A stretch of DNA of 52,772 bases from an uncultured Oscillibacter sp. GTDB lineage: Bacteria > Bacillota > Clostridia > Oscillospirales > Oscillospiraceae. Positions 14,180 through 22,622 of the stretch are shown here, one piece after another. The position numbers and the translations under genes are program-made. The stretch spans positions 1-52,772 of the forward strand of contig CAJUDW010000018.1 in NCBI GenBank assembly GCA_910584995.1. Direction: 5' to 3'. The notes beneath the pieces were generated by a model. That model was not told where the DNA came from. It did no database searches and saw only the letters and a list, made by a program, of their open reading frames with translations. Within the stretch, counting starts at the first letter, position 1. The number at the start of each line of letters is the position of its first letter.

Positions 14180-15891
14180 GTGGCTCCTCCTTCGCTCAGC
14201 AAAAAGTCGGTGATGGGCGATCCGGCGGCTACCATGGGCCGGACCATCTCGTCAATATTCAGCTTGCAGTCCAGCACCGCGCTGGAGTCGGAGGCCAGGG
14301 CCTGGGCAAAGGCCTCCTCCATCTCCTGCCGGGTGGTGACCCGGTAGCCCCGCAGGCCGTAGGCCTCCGCCAGCTTCACAAAGTCCGGGCCCCGGTCCAG
14401 GGTGGTTTCCGAATACCGCTGGCCGTAGATCAGGTTCTGCCACTGGCGGACCATGCCCAGCGTGCCGTTGTTGAACACCACGGTGATAATGGGGAGACGG
14501 TAATGCTCCACGGTGCAAAGTTCGTGGCAGTTCATGCGGAAGCAGCCGTCGCCGGTGATGTGCAAAACCCGTTTATCGGGGAAGGCCGCCTGGGCGCCGA
14601 TGGCAGCCCCCAGGCCGAAGCCCATGGTGCCGAAGCCGCCGGAGGTGAGCAGCTGGCCGGGGTAGTCAAAGTGGAGGTATTTAATGGCCCACATCTGGTG
14701 CTGCCCCACGTCGGTGGAGACCACGGCGTCCTTGGGCATTTGCAGGCGGACGGTCTCCAGAATCTGCTGGGGAGTCAGGTAGGGGCTCTCCGGGGCCACG
14801 GAGGGGGCCCGCTTGGGCAGGATATAGTTTTTCCAGTCCCCGTGGCTGTACTGGGGAAGCTTTTCGTTGATCATTTGCAGCACCCGCCGGGCGGAGCCGA
14901 TGATGTGGTGATCCGTCAGGACGTTTTTGTCAATCTCCGCCCGATCCACGTCGATCTGCACGACTTTGGCGCGGCTGGCGAAGCTGGCGGGATTCAGGGC
15001 CACCCGGTCGGAGAACCGGCAGCCCACGGCGATAAGGAGGTCGCACTCGTCGCAGGCCACATTGGAGGCCTCGGAGCCGTGCATCCCGATCATGCCGGTG
15101 GTAAGGGGGTGACTGCCGGGGAACCCGCCGCCGCCCATGACGGTGATCGCCACAGGGGCGTCCATCTTTTCGGCGAACTCCCGGAACTCCCGGTGGGCCC
15201 GGCCCCGGACCACGCCGCCGCCGCAGAGCAGGAAAGGCCGCTCCGCCGCCGCGATCATCTCCAGCAGGGTATCCACATCCTGGTGATCCGGCTCCGGCTT
15301 TTTCAGCCGGTCGCTGCTGAGGGCCCGGATGCTACCGCAGCCCCGGTTTTCCGTCCAGGGGACGAACTCGTAATCCACCATCTGATCGGCGGCGGTGACG
15401 TTTTTCAGGATGTCAATCAGCACCGGGCCGGGCCGTCCCGTGGCGGCCACGGCGAAGGCCTGCCGCATCACGTCGGGGATGGCCTGGGGATCCCGCACCA
15501 GGAAGGTGGCCTTGGTGATCGGCATGGCAATGCCGGTGATATCCACCTCCTGGAAGGCGTCCTTCCCCAAAAAGCTTTCGCCCACGTTGCAGGTGATGAA
15601 CACCACAGGGGAGGAGTCCAGATAGGCGGTGGCGATGCCGGTGGTGAGGTTGGTGGCCCCGGGGCCGGAGGTGGCGAAGCACACGCCCACCTTCCCAGTA
15701 GCCCGGGCGTAGCCGTCCGCCGCGTGGGAGGCCCCCTGCTCGTGGGCCGTCAGGATATGGCGGAACCTGTCCCGGTAGCGGTAGAGTTCGTCGTACAGGT
15801 TCAGGATAGTGCCGCCAGGATAGCCGAAGATGGTGTCCACCTCCTGCTCCAGCAGACATTCCATAATTGCCGCGGTCGCTCTGATTTTCAT
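14176..15891 (-). CDS. ilvB: acetolactate synthase large subunit (downstream paralogue)
   Basis: This 571-residue ThDP/FAD-dependent enzyme condenses two pyruvates, or pyruvate with 2-ketobutyrate. The catalytic Glu is E51 in TAHEQGASHAADGYAR. The ThDP motif GDGCFRMNCHELCTVEHYRLP to NNG is intact, and the FAD-domain sequences match biosynthetic AHAS. The ATG at 15891 follows AAAGAGGCG. It forms the tightly overlapping set ilvB-ilvN-ilvC. The operon holds a second, diverged large/small pair just upstream; both look intact, so this strain has two AHAS enzymes under one leader. Confidence 0.93.
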   Translation of the reverse strand: MKIRATAAIMECLLEQEVDTIFGYPGGTILNLYDELYRYRDRFRHILTAHEQGASHAADGYARATGKVGVCFATSGPGATNLTTGIATAYLDSSPVVFITCNVGESFLGKDAFQEVDITGIAMPITKATFLVRDPQAIPDVMRQAFAVAATGRPGPVLIDILKNVTAADQMVDYEFVPWTENRGCGSIRALSSDRLKKPEPDHQDVDTLLEMIAAAERPFLLCGGGVVRGRAHREFREFAEKMDAPVAITVMGGGGFPGSHPLTTGMIGMHGSEASNVACDECDLLIAVGCRFSDRVALNPASFASRAKVVQIDVDRAEIDKNVLTDHHIIGSARRVLQMINEKLPQYSHGDWKNYILPKRAPSVAPESPYLTPQQILETVRLQMPKDAVVSTDVGQHQMWAIKYLHFDYPGQLLTSGGFGTMGFGLGAAIGAQAAFPDKRVLHITGDGCFRMNCHELCTVEHYRLPIITVVFNNGTLGMVRQWQNLIYGQRYSETTLDRGPDFVKLAEAYGLRGYRVTTRQEMEEAFAQALASDSSAVLDCKLNIDEMVRPMVAAGSPITDFLLSEGGAT

Positions 15892-15943
15892 TCTGTCGCC
15901 TCTTTCCAGTTGATGGCTGCGGCTTTCCGCCGTGCCCGGTATT

Positions 15944-16288
15944 TTATTTCCAGATTTTCACGGCCTCCGGCTGCTCCGTGAGGCACAGTTCCAGCAGGGT
16001 TTCCAGTTCCTCCGTATGATCCTCCTGGGGATCCTCATACTCCAGGACTGCCGCGGTGGAAAACGTAAATCCCGCCTCGCCGTACTCTTTCCACAGGGCC
16101 GTCAGGCTCTTGTTGGGGTGGACGCCGCCGGAGAGTTTGGCCCGGAGGCTGTTGAACCCGGCCTTTGTATCCTTGGCGGCCCCCAAAAAGGTCTCCCCTG
16201 TCGCCTCGCAGCGGAGGGAAATGACGCCCATCTCCGGGCGGCGGTTTTTCCATTCCTCTACAAGGGCTTTTTTCTGTGCTTTATCCAT
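15944..16288 (-). CDS. GIY-YIG-related small protein
   Basis: This 114-residue protein belongs to a family usually annotated as GIY-YIG nuclease-related in Firmicutes. It begins MDKAQKKALVEEWKNRRPEMGV, then has ISLRCEATGETFLGAAKDTKAGFNSLRAKL, HPNKSLTALWKEYG and a C-terminal LEALL-like helix ending AVKIWK. The canonical GIY and YIG catalytic motifs are not obvious, so nuclease activity is doubtful. The ATG at 16288 follows AGGAGAAATT. It lies within the ilv operon between the two AHAS pairs on the same strand, with 50-52 base gaps. It has no evident link to amino acid synthesis. Confidence 0.7.
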   Translation of the reverse strand: MDKAQKKALVEEWKNRRPEMGVISLRCEATGETFLGAAKDTKAGFNSLRAKLSGGVHPNKSLTALWKEYGEAGFTFSTAAVLEYEDPQEDHTEELETLLELCLTEQPEAVKIWK

Positions 16289-16338
16289 ATAATTTCTCCT
16301 GATTTCAGTATTCTCTCATCATACAGCCCGCCTGCGGC

Positions 16339-16824
16339 TCAAATTTTCCCGCCGCCGGTCTGCAGGGCGATAACGCCGGTGCGGGCCACCTCCAGAATGT
16401 TGAAGGGCCGCATCATGTCCTCAAAGGTCCGGACCCTGTCCGGTGTGTCGGAGATCTCCATGGTCATGGAGGTGGGGGAGATATCCGCCACCTTTGCGCC
16501 GCAGATATTGCAGATGGTCATGATATGCTCCCGGTTGGTCTTGTTGGCGCTGACCTTGATGAGCATCAGTTCCCGGCCGGTAAGGGCGGACTGATCCAGC
16601 GTCCGGACCTTGATGACCTCCACCAGCTTGTTCAGCTGCTTTTCCACCTGTTCCACCACGCTGTTGCCGTTGTCCACGATGATGGTGATCCGGGAGAGGG
16701 TGGGGTCGTCGGTGACGCCCACCGCCAAGGAGTCGATATTGAACGCTCTGCGGGAAAAGAGGCTGGTAATGCGGTTCAAAACGCCCGCCTGGTTTTCCAC
16801 CAGGATGGAGATAGTCTGTTTCAT
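16339..16824 (-). CDS. ilvH: acetolactate synthase small subunit (upstream paralogue)
   Basis: This is a 161-residue classical IlvH/IlvN protein. The ACT domain is at about 3-75 (ISILVENQAGVLNRITSLFSRRAFNIDSLAVG), followed by the C-terminal domain with ANKTNREHIMTICNICGAKVADISP. It confers valine sensitivity and stimulates the large subunit. The ATG at 16824 lies 14 bases after the upstream large-subunit stop and follows GGAGGAA. The pair 16839-18476/16339-16824 is the first of two complete AHAS holoenzymes in the operon. Its ACT domain is closer to textbook IlvH than that of the second copy. Confidence 0.93.
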   Translation of the reverse strand: MKQTISILVENQAGVLNRITSLFSRRAFNIDSLAVGVTDDPTLSRITIIVDNGNSVVEQVEKQLNKLVEVIKVRTLDQSALTGRELMLIKVSANKTNREHIMTICNICGAKVADISPTSMTMEISDTPDRVRTFEDMMRPFNILEVARTGVIALQTGGGKI

Positions 16825-16838
16825 AGCGGTTCCTCCCG

Positions 16839-18476
16839 TCAGTCAGTGGTCATATAGCCGGAGCCGGTCTCGGCGATCAGGAGGCAGGGGCCCTCCCGGC
16901 CCAGGAACTGATCCAGGGCAGATTCCACATCCGCCTCCTCCCGCAGGATAATGCTGGGGATGCCGTAGGCCGCTGCCACGGCGGCGAAATCCGGGTCACC
17001 CTGCAAATCCACGCCGAAGGGGCCGTGGTAGGGGGCCTTCACCTGGGACTGACGCACCAGGCCCAGAACGCCGTTGCGCATCAGGACGATTTTCAGATCC
17101 ATCCCGCAGGCCTTTACGGCGGCCAGTTCGTTCATGGACATCTGGAAGGAACCGTCGCCGCAGACCACTACCGTCTGCCGGCCCGGCTGTGCGGTTTTCA
17201 CGCCTACGGCGCAGGGCAGGGCGTAGCCCATAGTGCCCAGCCCTCCGCTGGTGAGGAACCTCCCGCCCTTGAGGCGCAGGTGCTTGCAGGCAAAAATCTG
17301 GTTTTGCCCCACATCCGCGCAGACGGCGGCGCCCTCTTCCAGCCGCTCGCCTAAAAGGCGCAGCAGCCGTCCGGGAAAGACGCAGCCGGGGCTGGCGGGA
17401 TAGTCCCGATCCAGTTCCTCCCGCCGCAGGGCCTGGAACTGCTCCAGCCACTCCCGGCAGTCCACGCGGATCCCCCGCTCCATCAGCTGGCCCAGGATCA
17501 CCCGGGCGTTGCCCACCAGGGGGATGGTGGACTGCATATTTTTCCCAATCTCCGCCGGATCCACGTCGATGTGAATGTTAGGCATCCGCCGCTGGATCTC
17601 CCCGGGGGAGAAGATAGCCCGGTCGGCCACCCGGGTGCCGATCATAATCAGCAGGTCGGACTTGGCCAGTGCCTTGTTGGCGCAGGCACTGCCGTGGGTG
17701 CCGATCATGCCCATATTGAGCGGGTGCGCCGTGGGGAGGAGGGAAAGGCCCATCATGGTGGTAACCACCGGCACCTGGAGGGACTCCGCGAAGGTGCGCA
17801 GGGCGTCCTCCGCCCCCGCCAGGAACACGCCGCCCCCGGCGCAGATCACCGGCCTCTGGGCAGAGGAAATGGCCTCCGCCACGTTGCCGATCTGCTTGTC
17901 ATTGCCCCGGACACTGGGGTGGTAGCCCCGGATGGAGACAGACTCCGGGAAGACCGGATTTTCCACCGTCTGCTCCTGCACGTCGATAGGGATATCGATG
18001 AGGACAGGGCCGGGCCGCCCGGCGGCGGCGATGTAGAAGGCCTCCTTCAAAATCCGGGGCAGGTCGGCGGCGTCCTTCACCAGGTAGCTGTGCTTGGTGA
18101 AGGGCAGCACCGCGCCGGTGATATCCACCTCCTGGAAGATGTCCCGCCCTAGCTGGACAGAGGGCACCTGCCCGGTAACGGCCACCAGGGGGATGGAGTC
18201 CATATAGGCGGTGGCCACGCCGGTGATCAGGTTGGTGGCGCCGGGCCCGGAAGTAACCACGCACACACCCACCTTCCCGGTGACCCGGGCGTAGCCGGAG
18301 GCCATATGCCCTGCGTTCTGCTCTGTCCGCACCAGGGTATAGCCCAGCCGGGGCGTCTGCAAAAACGCGTCGGCAATGGGACAGATGGTAGCCCCGGCGT
18401 AGCCGAAGATCTGCTCCACGCCCTCCCGCAAAAGGCCCTCGATTAAAATGCCAGCCCCGGTCATTTCCATGGTCAT
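16839..18476 (-). CDS. ilvB: acetolactate synthase large subunit (upstream paralogue)
   Basis: This 545-residue ThDP-dependent acetohydroxyacid synthase has catalytic E52 in VRTEQNAGHMASGYARVTG and FAD-domain parts FQEVDITGAVLPFTKHSYLV. The C-terminal ThDP motif GDGSFQMSMNELAAVKACGMD to NG is intact. The frame is open to 18494, but the ATG at 18476 has AAGGAG at the right distance and is preferred. It is the first structural gene behind the leader peptide and attenuator, so its expression should rise when charged branched-chain tRNAs fall. It is similar in domain order to, but clearly diverged from, the second ilvB in the operon. Confidence 0.92.
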   Translation of the reverse strand: MTMEMTGAGILIEGLLREGVEQIFGYAGATICPIADAFLQTPRLGYTLVRTEQNAGHMASGYARVTGKVGVCVVTSGPGATNLITGVATAYMDSIPLVAVTGQVPSVQLGRDIFQEVDITGAVLPFTKHSYLVKDAADLPRILKEAFYIAAAGRPGPVLIDIPIDVQEQTVENPVFPESVSIRGYHPSVRGNDKQIGNVAEAISSAQRPVICAGGGVFLAGAEDALRTFAESLQVPVVTTMMGLSLLPTAHPLNMGMIGTHGSACANKALAKSDLLIMIGTRVADRAIFSPGEIQRRMPNIHIDVDPAEIGKNMQSTIPLVGNARVILGQLMERGIRVDCREWLEQFQALRREELDRDYPASPGCVFPGRLLRLLGERLEEGAAVCADVGQNQIFACKHLRLKGGRFLTSGGLGTMGYALPCAVGVKTAQPGRQTVVVCGDGSFQMSMNELAAVKACGMDLKIVLMRNGVLGLVRQSQVKAPYHGPFGVDLQGDPDFAAVAAAYGIPSIILREEADVESALDQFLGREGPCLLIAETGSGYMTTD

Positions 18477-18511
18477 CGCGCTCCTTCTTTTCAAGTTTGG
18501 AAAGGGGAATG

Positions 18512-18593
18512 AAAAAAGTCCGCGGCCCTGGTCAGGTCACGGACTTTGAAAAAGTCTGCCGGTGATCCCCGGCGGCCTGCCGCCCGGGAATCA
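18512..18593 (-). promoter_or_regulatory. ilv attenuator: competing hairpins and terminator
   Basis: On the minus strand, in order: (1) a very stable stem 18593-18563 with one bulged G, beginning with the leader peptide stop codon; (2) GACTTT...AAAGTC (18556-18542), a small hairpin; (3) AAAGTCCG (18547-18540) pairing with CGGACTTT (18522-18515), followed by a six-T run ending at 18512. Stems 2 and 3 share AAAGTC and exclude each other, so 2 is an antiterminator and 3 the terminator. CUGGCGG in the leader codon region can pair with CCGCCGG of stem 1, linking ribosome position to the switch. Pairings are read by eye. Confidence 0.78.
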
Positions 18594-18722
18594 GACAGGG
18601 CACCCAGCCCCAATCTGCGCATGACCAAACGCACTATTCTCTTTCCGTACCGCCAGTACCAGTACCAGAACCAGAATAATGTCAATCACCAGCGCATGAT
18701 GCAGAACGGCCGCCATGTACAT
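18591..18722 (-). CDS. ilv operon leader peptide (branched-chain attenuation)
   Basis: A 43-codon frame opens MYMAAVLHHALVIDIILVLVLVLAV. Of residues 11-25, 13 are Leu, Val or Ile, and the frame ends with TGA at the base of the first attenuator stem. This is the design of enterobacterial IlvL/LeuL leaders, where ribosome stalling at scarce charged Leu/Val/Ile tRNA prevents the terminator. Start options are the ATG at 18722 or at 18716. Neither has a perfect ribosome site; GGAGG lies over 20 bases upstream of the first, so the true start may be further up, such as an ATT at the usual distance from GGAGG. The other frames read through the terminator and lack the bias. Confidence 0.75.
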   Translation of the reverse strand: MYMAAVLHHALVIDIILVLVLVLAVRKENSAFGHAQIGAGCPV

Positions 18723-18777
18723 GTTCCACCGCCAAATCCGGCCGCCTCCCAGCGGGAGAGGCCTGTCTTGTTTTGTT

Positions 18778-18806
18778 ATTATACATTTTCCACCGGAAAA
18801 GCGCAA
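18778..18806 (-). promoter_or_regulatory. promoter of ilv operon
   Basis: A perfect TATAAT (18783-18778, minus strand) has TTGCGC 17 bases upstream (18806-18801). Transcription would start near 18771, about 50 bases ahead of the leader peptide. The -10 is strong and the -35 only half-matching. Confidence 0.65.
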
Positions 18807-18956
18807 CTGGAAAATACGGCCCGTCTTTTTTTCTGGATGATCTGATGAAGCATCCGGAGATCTCCGCCGGTTTTGTGGGCAAAACCGCCAAAAAGGCAAA
18901 AACACCGCCCCTTTTGCGGGGCGGCGCTTTTTCCAGACAACAGGAAGAGGGATCCC

Positions 18957-19706
18957 TCACGGATTCCCGATGATATTCGGCAGGAAATAGCGGATCTGCT
19001 TTTTCCACCAGGGCCAGTCGTGGTTCACGTCCAGGCCCCAGTAATCCACCCATGCGTTGACGCCCTTCTCCCGGAGCACCGCGTCAAACCGGCGGGTGGC
19101 CGCCAGAAGCTGATCTTCCCAGGCCCCCTGGCCCACGCAGATCATGATTTTCCGCTGGTTGTACAGCCGGATGTAGGGGTGATCCGCAGGCATGTTGGCA
19201 ATGCTGGCCTTGGGGTCGTTGAGATAGACCACCTCGTCCATATAGCCGCCGTACATGTCCTGGGTCTCGTATACGCCGGATAGGGCGATGAGGCTGTCAA
19301 ACACATCGGGGCGGCGGAAGAAGAAGTTCCCCGCGTGGTACGCGCCCATGGAGAAACCGGTAGACAGCAGATCCTGCCCGGTGCCGTTGATCTCCCGCAC
19401 CCGGGGCAGCAGTTCCTCCATCACATACTGGAACCAAGCCTCGTGGAGGCGCACCCGGTCATAGGGATGCCTGCCCTCCCGGTCAGACACGGTTTCCGCG
19501 TCGATGGAGTCCACGGTGAACAGCTGGAGTTTCCCCCCTTCCAGGTAGTCCCCCAGGGTCTCCAGCATCCCGAAACCCTCCCAGTCGAAAAAGCGGCCGT
19601 TCTGGCAGGGGAACACCAGTGCGGGCTTGCCGCCGCTGCCGTAGACCTTGAACTCCATATCACGGCCCAAATGGCGGCTGTATTCCTTATAATATTCGAT
19701 ATTCAT
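18957..19706 (-). CDS. alpha/beta-hydrolase, esterase-like
   Basis: This 249-residue protein of the small esterase group has the nucleophile elbow GFSMG with S119, an oxyanion-like stretch PCQNGRFFDWEG near residue 33, and H229 in VNHDWPWW. It thus has a plausible Ser-Asp-His triad. It has no signal peptide and is likely cytosolic. The frame is open to 19751, but ATG 19706 (MNIEYYKEYSRHLG) has AAGGAG upstream. It is the only gene between the ilv promoter region and the MFS gene, on the same strand as both. Substrate is unknown; carbohydrate-ester or thioester hydrolysis are both possible. Confidence 0.78.
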   Translation of the reverse strand: MNIEYYKEYSRHLGRDMEFKVYGSGGKPALVFPCQNGRFFDWEGFGMLETLGDYLEGGKLQLFTVDSIDAETVSDREGRHPYDRVRLHEAWFQYVMEELLPRVREINGTGQDLLSTGFSMGAYHAGNFFFRRPDVFDSLIALSGVYETQDMYGGYMDEVVYLNDPKASIANMPADHPYIRLYNQRKIMICVGQGAWEDQLLAATRRFDAVLREKGVNAWVDYWGLDVNHDWPWWKKQIRYFLPNIIGNP

Positions 19707-19832
19707 GCGTCCCGTCTCCTTTATCGCCGGAAAATCAAGGGATTCCAGCATCTGGAGCGTATTATACCATAGATTCCCTCTCCGGGCAAGAGGCCTTACG
19801 CCCTGTCAAACCGGCTGCGGAACAGGGCCCCG

Positions 19833-21008
19833 TCAGGGCCTGTATCCAGGCTCCTCTTTCTTCGTGCGGTGCAGAAGCGCCTCGTGGGCGGCAGTCATCA
19901 CAAGCAGAAGCAGCAGGAGGAAGACAGGCAGCAGGGACACATGGATGTGAGCGGCCATAAGGCCGAACAGCGGCGGCATGAAGCAGGTACCCACATAGGC
20001 GCAGGCCATCTGGACGCCGATAATGGCCTGGGATCTGTCCGCGCCGAACCGCTCCGGTGTGGAGTGGATGACGCAGGGGTAGACAGGCGCGCAGCCCAGG
20101 CCGGTGAGGGCCAGCCCCGCTAAAACCCCAACATTCCCCAGGGGCAGCAGCATGGCGGCGATCCCCAGGGCGGTCACGGCCTGGCCCAGGCGGATCATCT
20201 GCGTGTCGTTCAGCTTGGCCGCCAAAAACCCGCTTAACCCCCGCCCCGCCATAATGCCGGCGCAGAAAAGGCCCGCGTATCCGGCGGCGTCCTCCGCCGG
20301 AAGGCCCTTGTGGAGCGCAAGATAACTGCCGCTCCAGAGCATGGCAGTCTGTTCCAGGGCGCAGTAGCAAAAGAAGGCCAGCATCACCGCCTTCACGCCG
20401 GGAATCCGGAAGATCTCCCCCAGGGTCAGGGGACGGCCCTGCCGCTCCTCCGCCTCCGCCGCCGGGGCCCGCCAGAGGGGCAGGCTCAGGAAGAGGATAA
20501 GCGCCAGGCCCATCTGCATCAGGGACACACAGCGATACCCCCGGTTCCACGTGCCGCCGCCGGAGAGGACGCAGCCAATGATGTAGGGACCCAGGGAGGC
20601 GCCCAAGCCCCACATGCAGTGGAGCCAACTCATGTGGCGGCTGGAGTAGTGGAGGGCTACATAGTTGTTCAGGGCCGCGTCTACGCTGCCCGCCCCCAGC
20701 CCGTAGGGTATGGCCCACAGGCAGAGAGGCCAGAAGGAGCGGCTGACGGAAAAGCCCAGCAGCGCCAAAGCCGTCATGGCCACGCTGACTGCCGTCACCT
20801 TCCCTGCGCCGAACCGCCGGGTGAGCCGGTCGCTTTGCAGGCTGGAGACTACGGTCCCGGCAGCGATGATCATGGAGATCCCGCCTGCGTAGGACACGGG
20901 GACGCCGAATTCCCCATACATGGAGGGCCACGCCGCCCCCAGCAGGGAGTCCGGCAGGCCAAGGCTGATAAAGGACAGATAAATAACAGCCAAAAGCAGA
21001 TGAACCAT
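19833..21008 (-). CDS. MFS transporter
   Basis: This 391-residue membrane protein has about twelve hydrophobic segments and a short basic cytoplasmic loop between helices 2 and 3 (SDRLTRRFGAGKV), the MFS motif A position. The second half repeats the layout (AAKLNDTQMIRLG). The N terminus begins MVHLLLAVIYLSFISLGLPDSLLGAAWP, a pattern seen in FucP/FGGY-like and drug-efflux MFS members. The GTG/ATG choice is settled by AGGAGG nine bases before 21008. Substrate is not predictable. It is followed after 126 bases by the esterase on the same strand, so the two may form a uptake-and-hydrolysis unit. Confidence 0.83.
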   Translation of the reverse strand: MVHLLLAVIYLSFISLGLPDSLLGAAWPSMYGEFGVPVSYAGGISMIIAAGTVVSSLQSDRLTRRFGAGKVTAVSVAMTALALLGFSVSRSFWPLCLWAIPYGLGAGSVDAALNNYVALHYSSRHMSWLHCMWGLGASLGPYIIGCVLSGGGTWNRGYRCVSLMQMGLALILFLSLPLWRAPAAEAEERQGRPLTLGEIFRIPGVKAVMLAFFCYCALEQTAMLWSGSYLALHKGLPAEDAAGYAGLFCAGIMAGRGLSGFLAAKLNDTQMIRLGQAVTALGIAAMLLPLGNVGVLAGLALTGLGCAPVYPCVIHSTPERFGADRSQAIIGVQMACAYVGTCFMPPLFGLMAAHIHVSLLPVFLLLLLLVMTAAHEALLHRTKKEEPGYRP

Positions 21009-21049
21009 TTTGTATTCCTCCTGTGTTGCCGGCTATCATGCACACGAAA

Positions 21050-21080
21050 AAGGAACCCGGTTCATGGAACCGGGTTCCTT
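21050..21080 (-). terminator. terminator of thiolase gene
   Basis: A perfect 14-bp stem (21050-21063 with 21067-21080) has a 3-base loop and a TTTT tail on the minus strand. It lies 34 bases beyond the thiolase stop. Confidence 0.88.
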
Positions 21081-21114
21081 CCGTCTATTTTGCCGTTTCA
21101 GCCGGGGATCTCCC

Positions 21115-22374
21115 TCAGCACTTCTCGAACACGGTAGCCGTGCCCATGCCGCCGCCGATGCAAAGGGTAGCCAGGCCCTTCTTGGCCTCGGGACGCTTCT
21201 GCATCTCGTGGAGCAGGGTGACGATGATCCGGGCGCCGGAGGCTCCCACAGGGTGGCCCAGGGCAATGGCGCCGCCGTTGACGTTGACCTTCTCCATATC
21301 GAAGCCCAGTTCCCGGGCCACGGCGATGGACTGGGCGGCAAAGGCCTCATTGGCCTCCACCAGATCGATGTCGCCGATAGCCACGCCGGCTTTCTCCATG
21401 GCCTGGCGGGAGGCGGGCACGGGGCCCACGCCCATGATCTTGGGATCCACGCCGCCCTGGCCCCAGCCGATAAGCTTGGCCATGGGCTTCAGGCCGTACT
21501 TCTCAACAGCCTCACCGGAGGCCAGGATGATGGCGGCAGCGCCGTCGTTAATGCCGGAGGCCTGGCCGGCGGTAACACGCTGGACATGCTTCTTGGCATC
21601 GGCCTCATGGACACCGGTCAGTTCGAAGGTGTGGACGATCTCGTCCTCAACGCCGTCGGGGCCAACAGGGAACGCGCCCCGCAGCTTGGCCATGCCTTCC
21701 ATGGAAGCGCCGGCCCGGGGGAACTCGTCCACCTTGAACTCCACCATTTCCTTCTTCTTCTTGATCATCACGGGGACGATCTCGTCGTCAAACCGGCCGG
21801 CCTTCTGGGCGGCCTCGGTCTTCTGCTGGGAGGACACGCCAAAAGCGTCCAGTTCTTCCCGGGTGATGCCCCACACGTCGCAGATGTTCTCGGCGGTGGT
21901 GCCCATGTGATAGTTATTGTAAGCGTCCCACAGGCCGTCCTTGATCATGGTATCCACGACCTTCTTGTCGCCCATGCGGGCGCCCCAGCGCTCGGCGGGG
22001 AGGGCATAGGGAGCGGAACTCATGTTCTCGGTGCCGCCGCAGACGACCACGTTGGCGTCGCCGGCCAGAATGGCCCGGGCGCCCTCAATGACGGACTTCA
22101 TGCCGGAACCGCAGACCATGCCCACGGTGTAGGCGGGGATACCGAAGGGGATGCCGGCCTTGATAGCCACCTGGCGGGCAACGTTCTGGCCCTGGGCGGC
22201 GGTGAGGATGCAGCCGAACATAACCTCGTCAACCTGCTCCGGCTTCACACCGGCGCGGCTGAGGGCTTCCTTAACCACAACGGCGCCCAGATCGGCGGCG
22301 GGGGTGTCCTTCAGAGAGCCGCCAAAAGAGCCAATGGCAGTACGGCAGCAGTTCACGACATAGAGATCTTTCAT
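21115..22374 (-). CDS. acetyl-CoA C-acetyltransferase (thiolase)
   Basis: This 419-residue thiolase condenses two acetyl-CoA to acetoacetyl-CoA or does the reverse. The acyl-accepting cysteine is C88 in VGMVCGSGMKSV, the His is H374 in ALGHPVGASGAR, and the second Cys is C405 in CIGGGMG. NEAFAAQ is present. It is ~25 residues longer than the usual 390-395: around residues 215-255 a segment with DEFPRAGASMEGMAKL and TFELTGVHEADAKKHV is enlarged. It is a monocistronic unit with its own strong promoter (22497-22525) and terminator (21050-21080). This suggests high expression in fermentative butyrate-type or acetoacetate metabolism; no hbd, crt or bcd genes are nearby. Confidence 0.92.
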   Translation of the reverse strand: MKDLYVVNCCRTAIGSFGGSLKDTPAADLGAVVVKEALSRAGVKPEQVDEVMFGCILTAAQGQNVARQVAIKAGIPFGIPAYTVGMVCGSGMKSVIEGARAILAGDANVVVCGGTENMSSAPYALPAERWGARMGDKKVVDTMIKDGLWDAYNNYHMGTTAENICDVWGITREELDAFGVSSQQKTEAAQKAGRFDDEIVPVMIKKKKEMVEFKVDEFPRAGASMEGMAKLRGAFPVGPDGVEDEIVHTFELTGVHEADAKKHVQRVTAGQASGINDGAAAIILASGEAVEKYGLKPMAKLIGWGQGGVDPKIMGVGPVPASRQAMEKAGVAIGDIDLVEANEAFAAQSIAVARELGFDMEKVNVNGGAIALGHPVGASGARIIVTLLHEMQKRPEAKKGLATLCIGGGMGTATVFEKC

Positions 22375-22496
22375 GATGTTCCTCCATACGATAAAATTTT
22401 TGGCGGTTCCGCCCGCCGGTTTAGTACAGGTAAGAAAGAGAAGCTACGAATTGCCGAAATTTTAACAAGCAGATCCGCTCCTTCTTCACTTGTCCT

Positions 22497-22525
22497 ATTA
22501 TAGAGACTTTTTCCTCCCACGTCAA
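22497..22525 (-). promoter_or_regulatory. strong sigma-A promoter for thiolase
   Basis: On the minus strand TTGACG (22525-22520) and a perfect TATAAT (22502-22497) are separated by 17 bases. The start would be near 22490, leaving a ~115-base leader. Further upstream, at about 22564-22591, TTGAC/GTCAA arms form a loose inverted repeat that might be an operator. Confidence 0.85.
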
Positions 22526-22622
22526 TGGTAACCTGTCCCCCGCCGCAAATTTCGTTAAATCTTTGACAAAATCCTGCCGTTTTTCGTCAACCTGACGGAA
22601 AGATATGGGTAGGATCCCAGAT

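Noticed and set aside
14041..15981. 646-codon rightward open frame
   Set aside because: It is antisense to ilvB and ilvN.
18491..18685. Leftward frame starting MTLFWFWYWYW
   Set aside because: It is the same DNA as the ilv leader in another frame. It has no ribosome site and reads through the terminator; the Leu/Val/Ile frame with a stop at the hairpin fits better.
18477..18800. T-box riboswitch ahead of ilv
   Set aside because: The T-box sequence (TGG acceptor-end bulge context) and specifier-loop layout are not found; the leader peptide explains the region.
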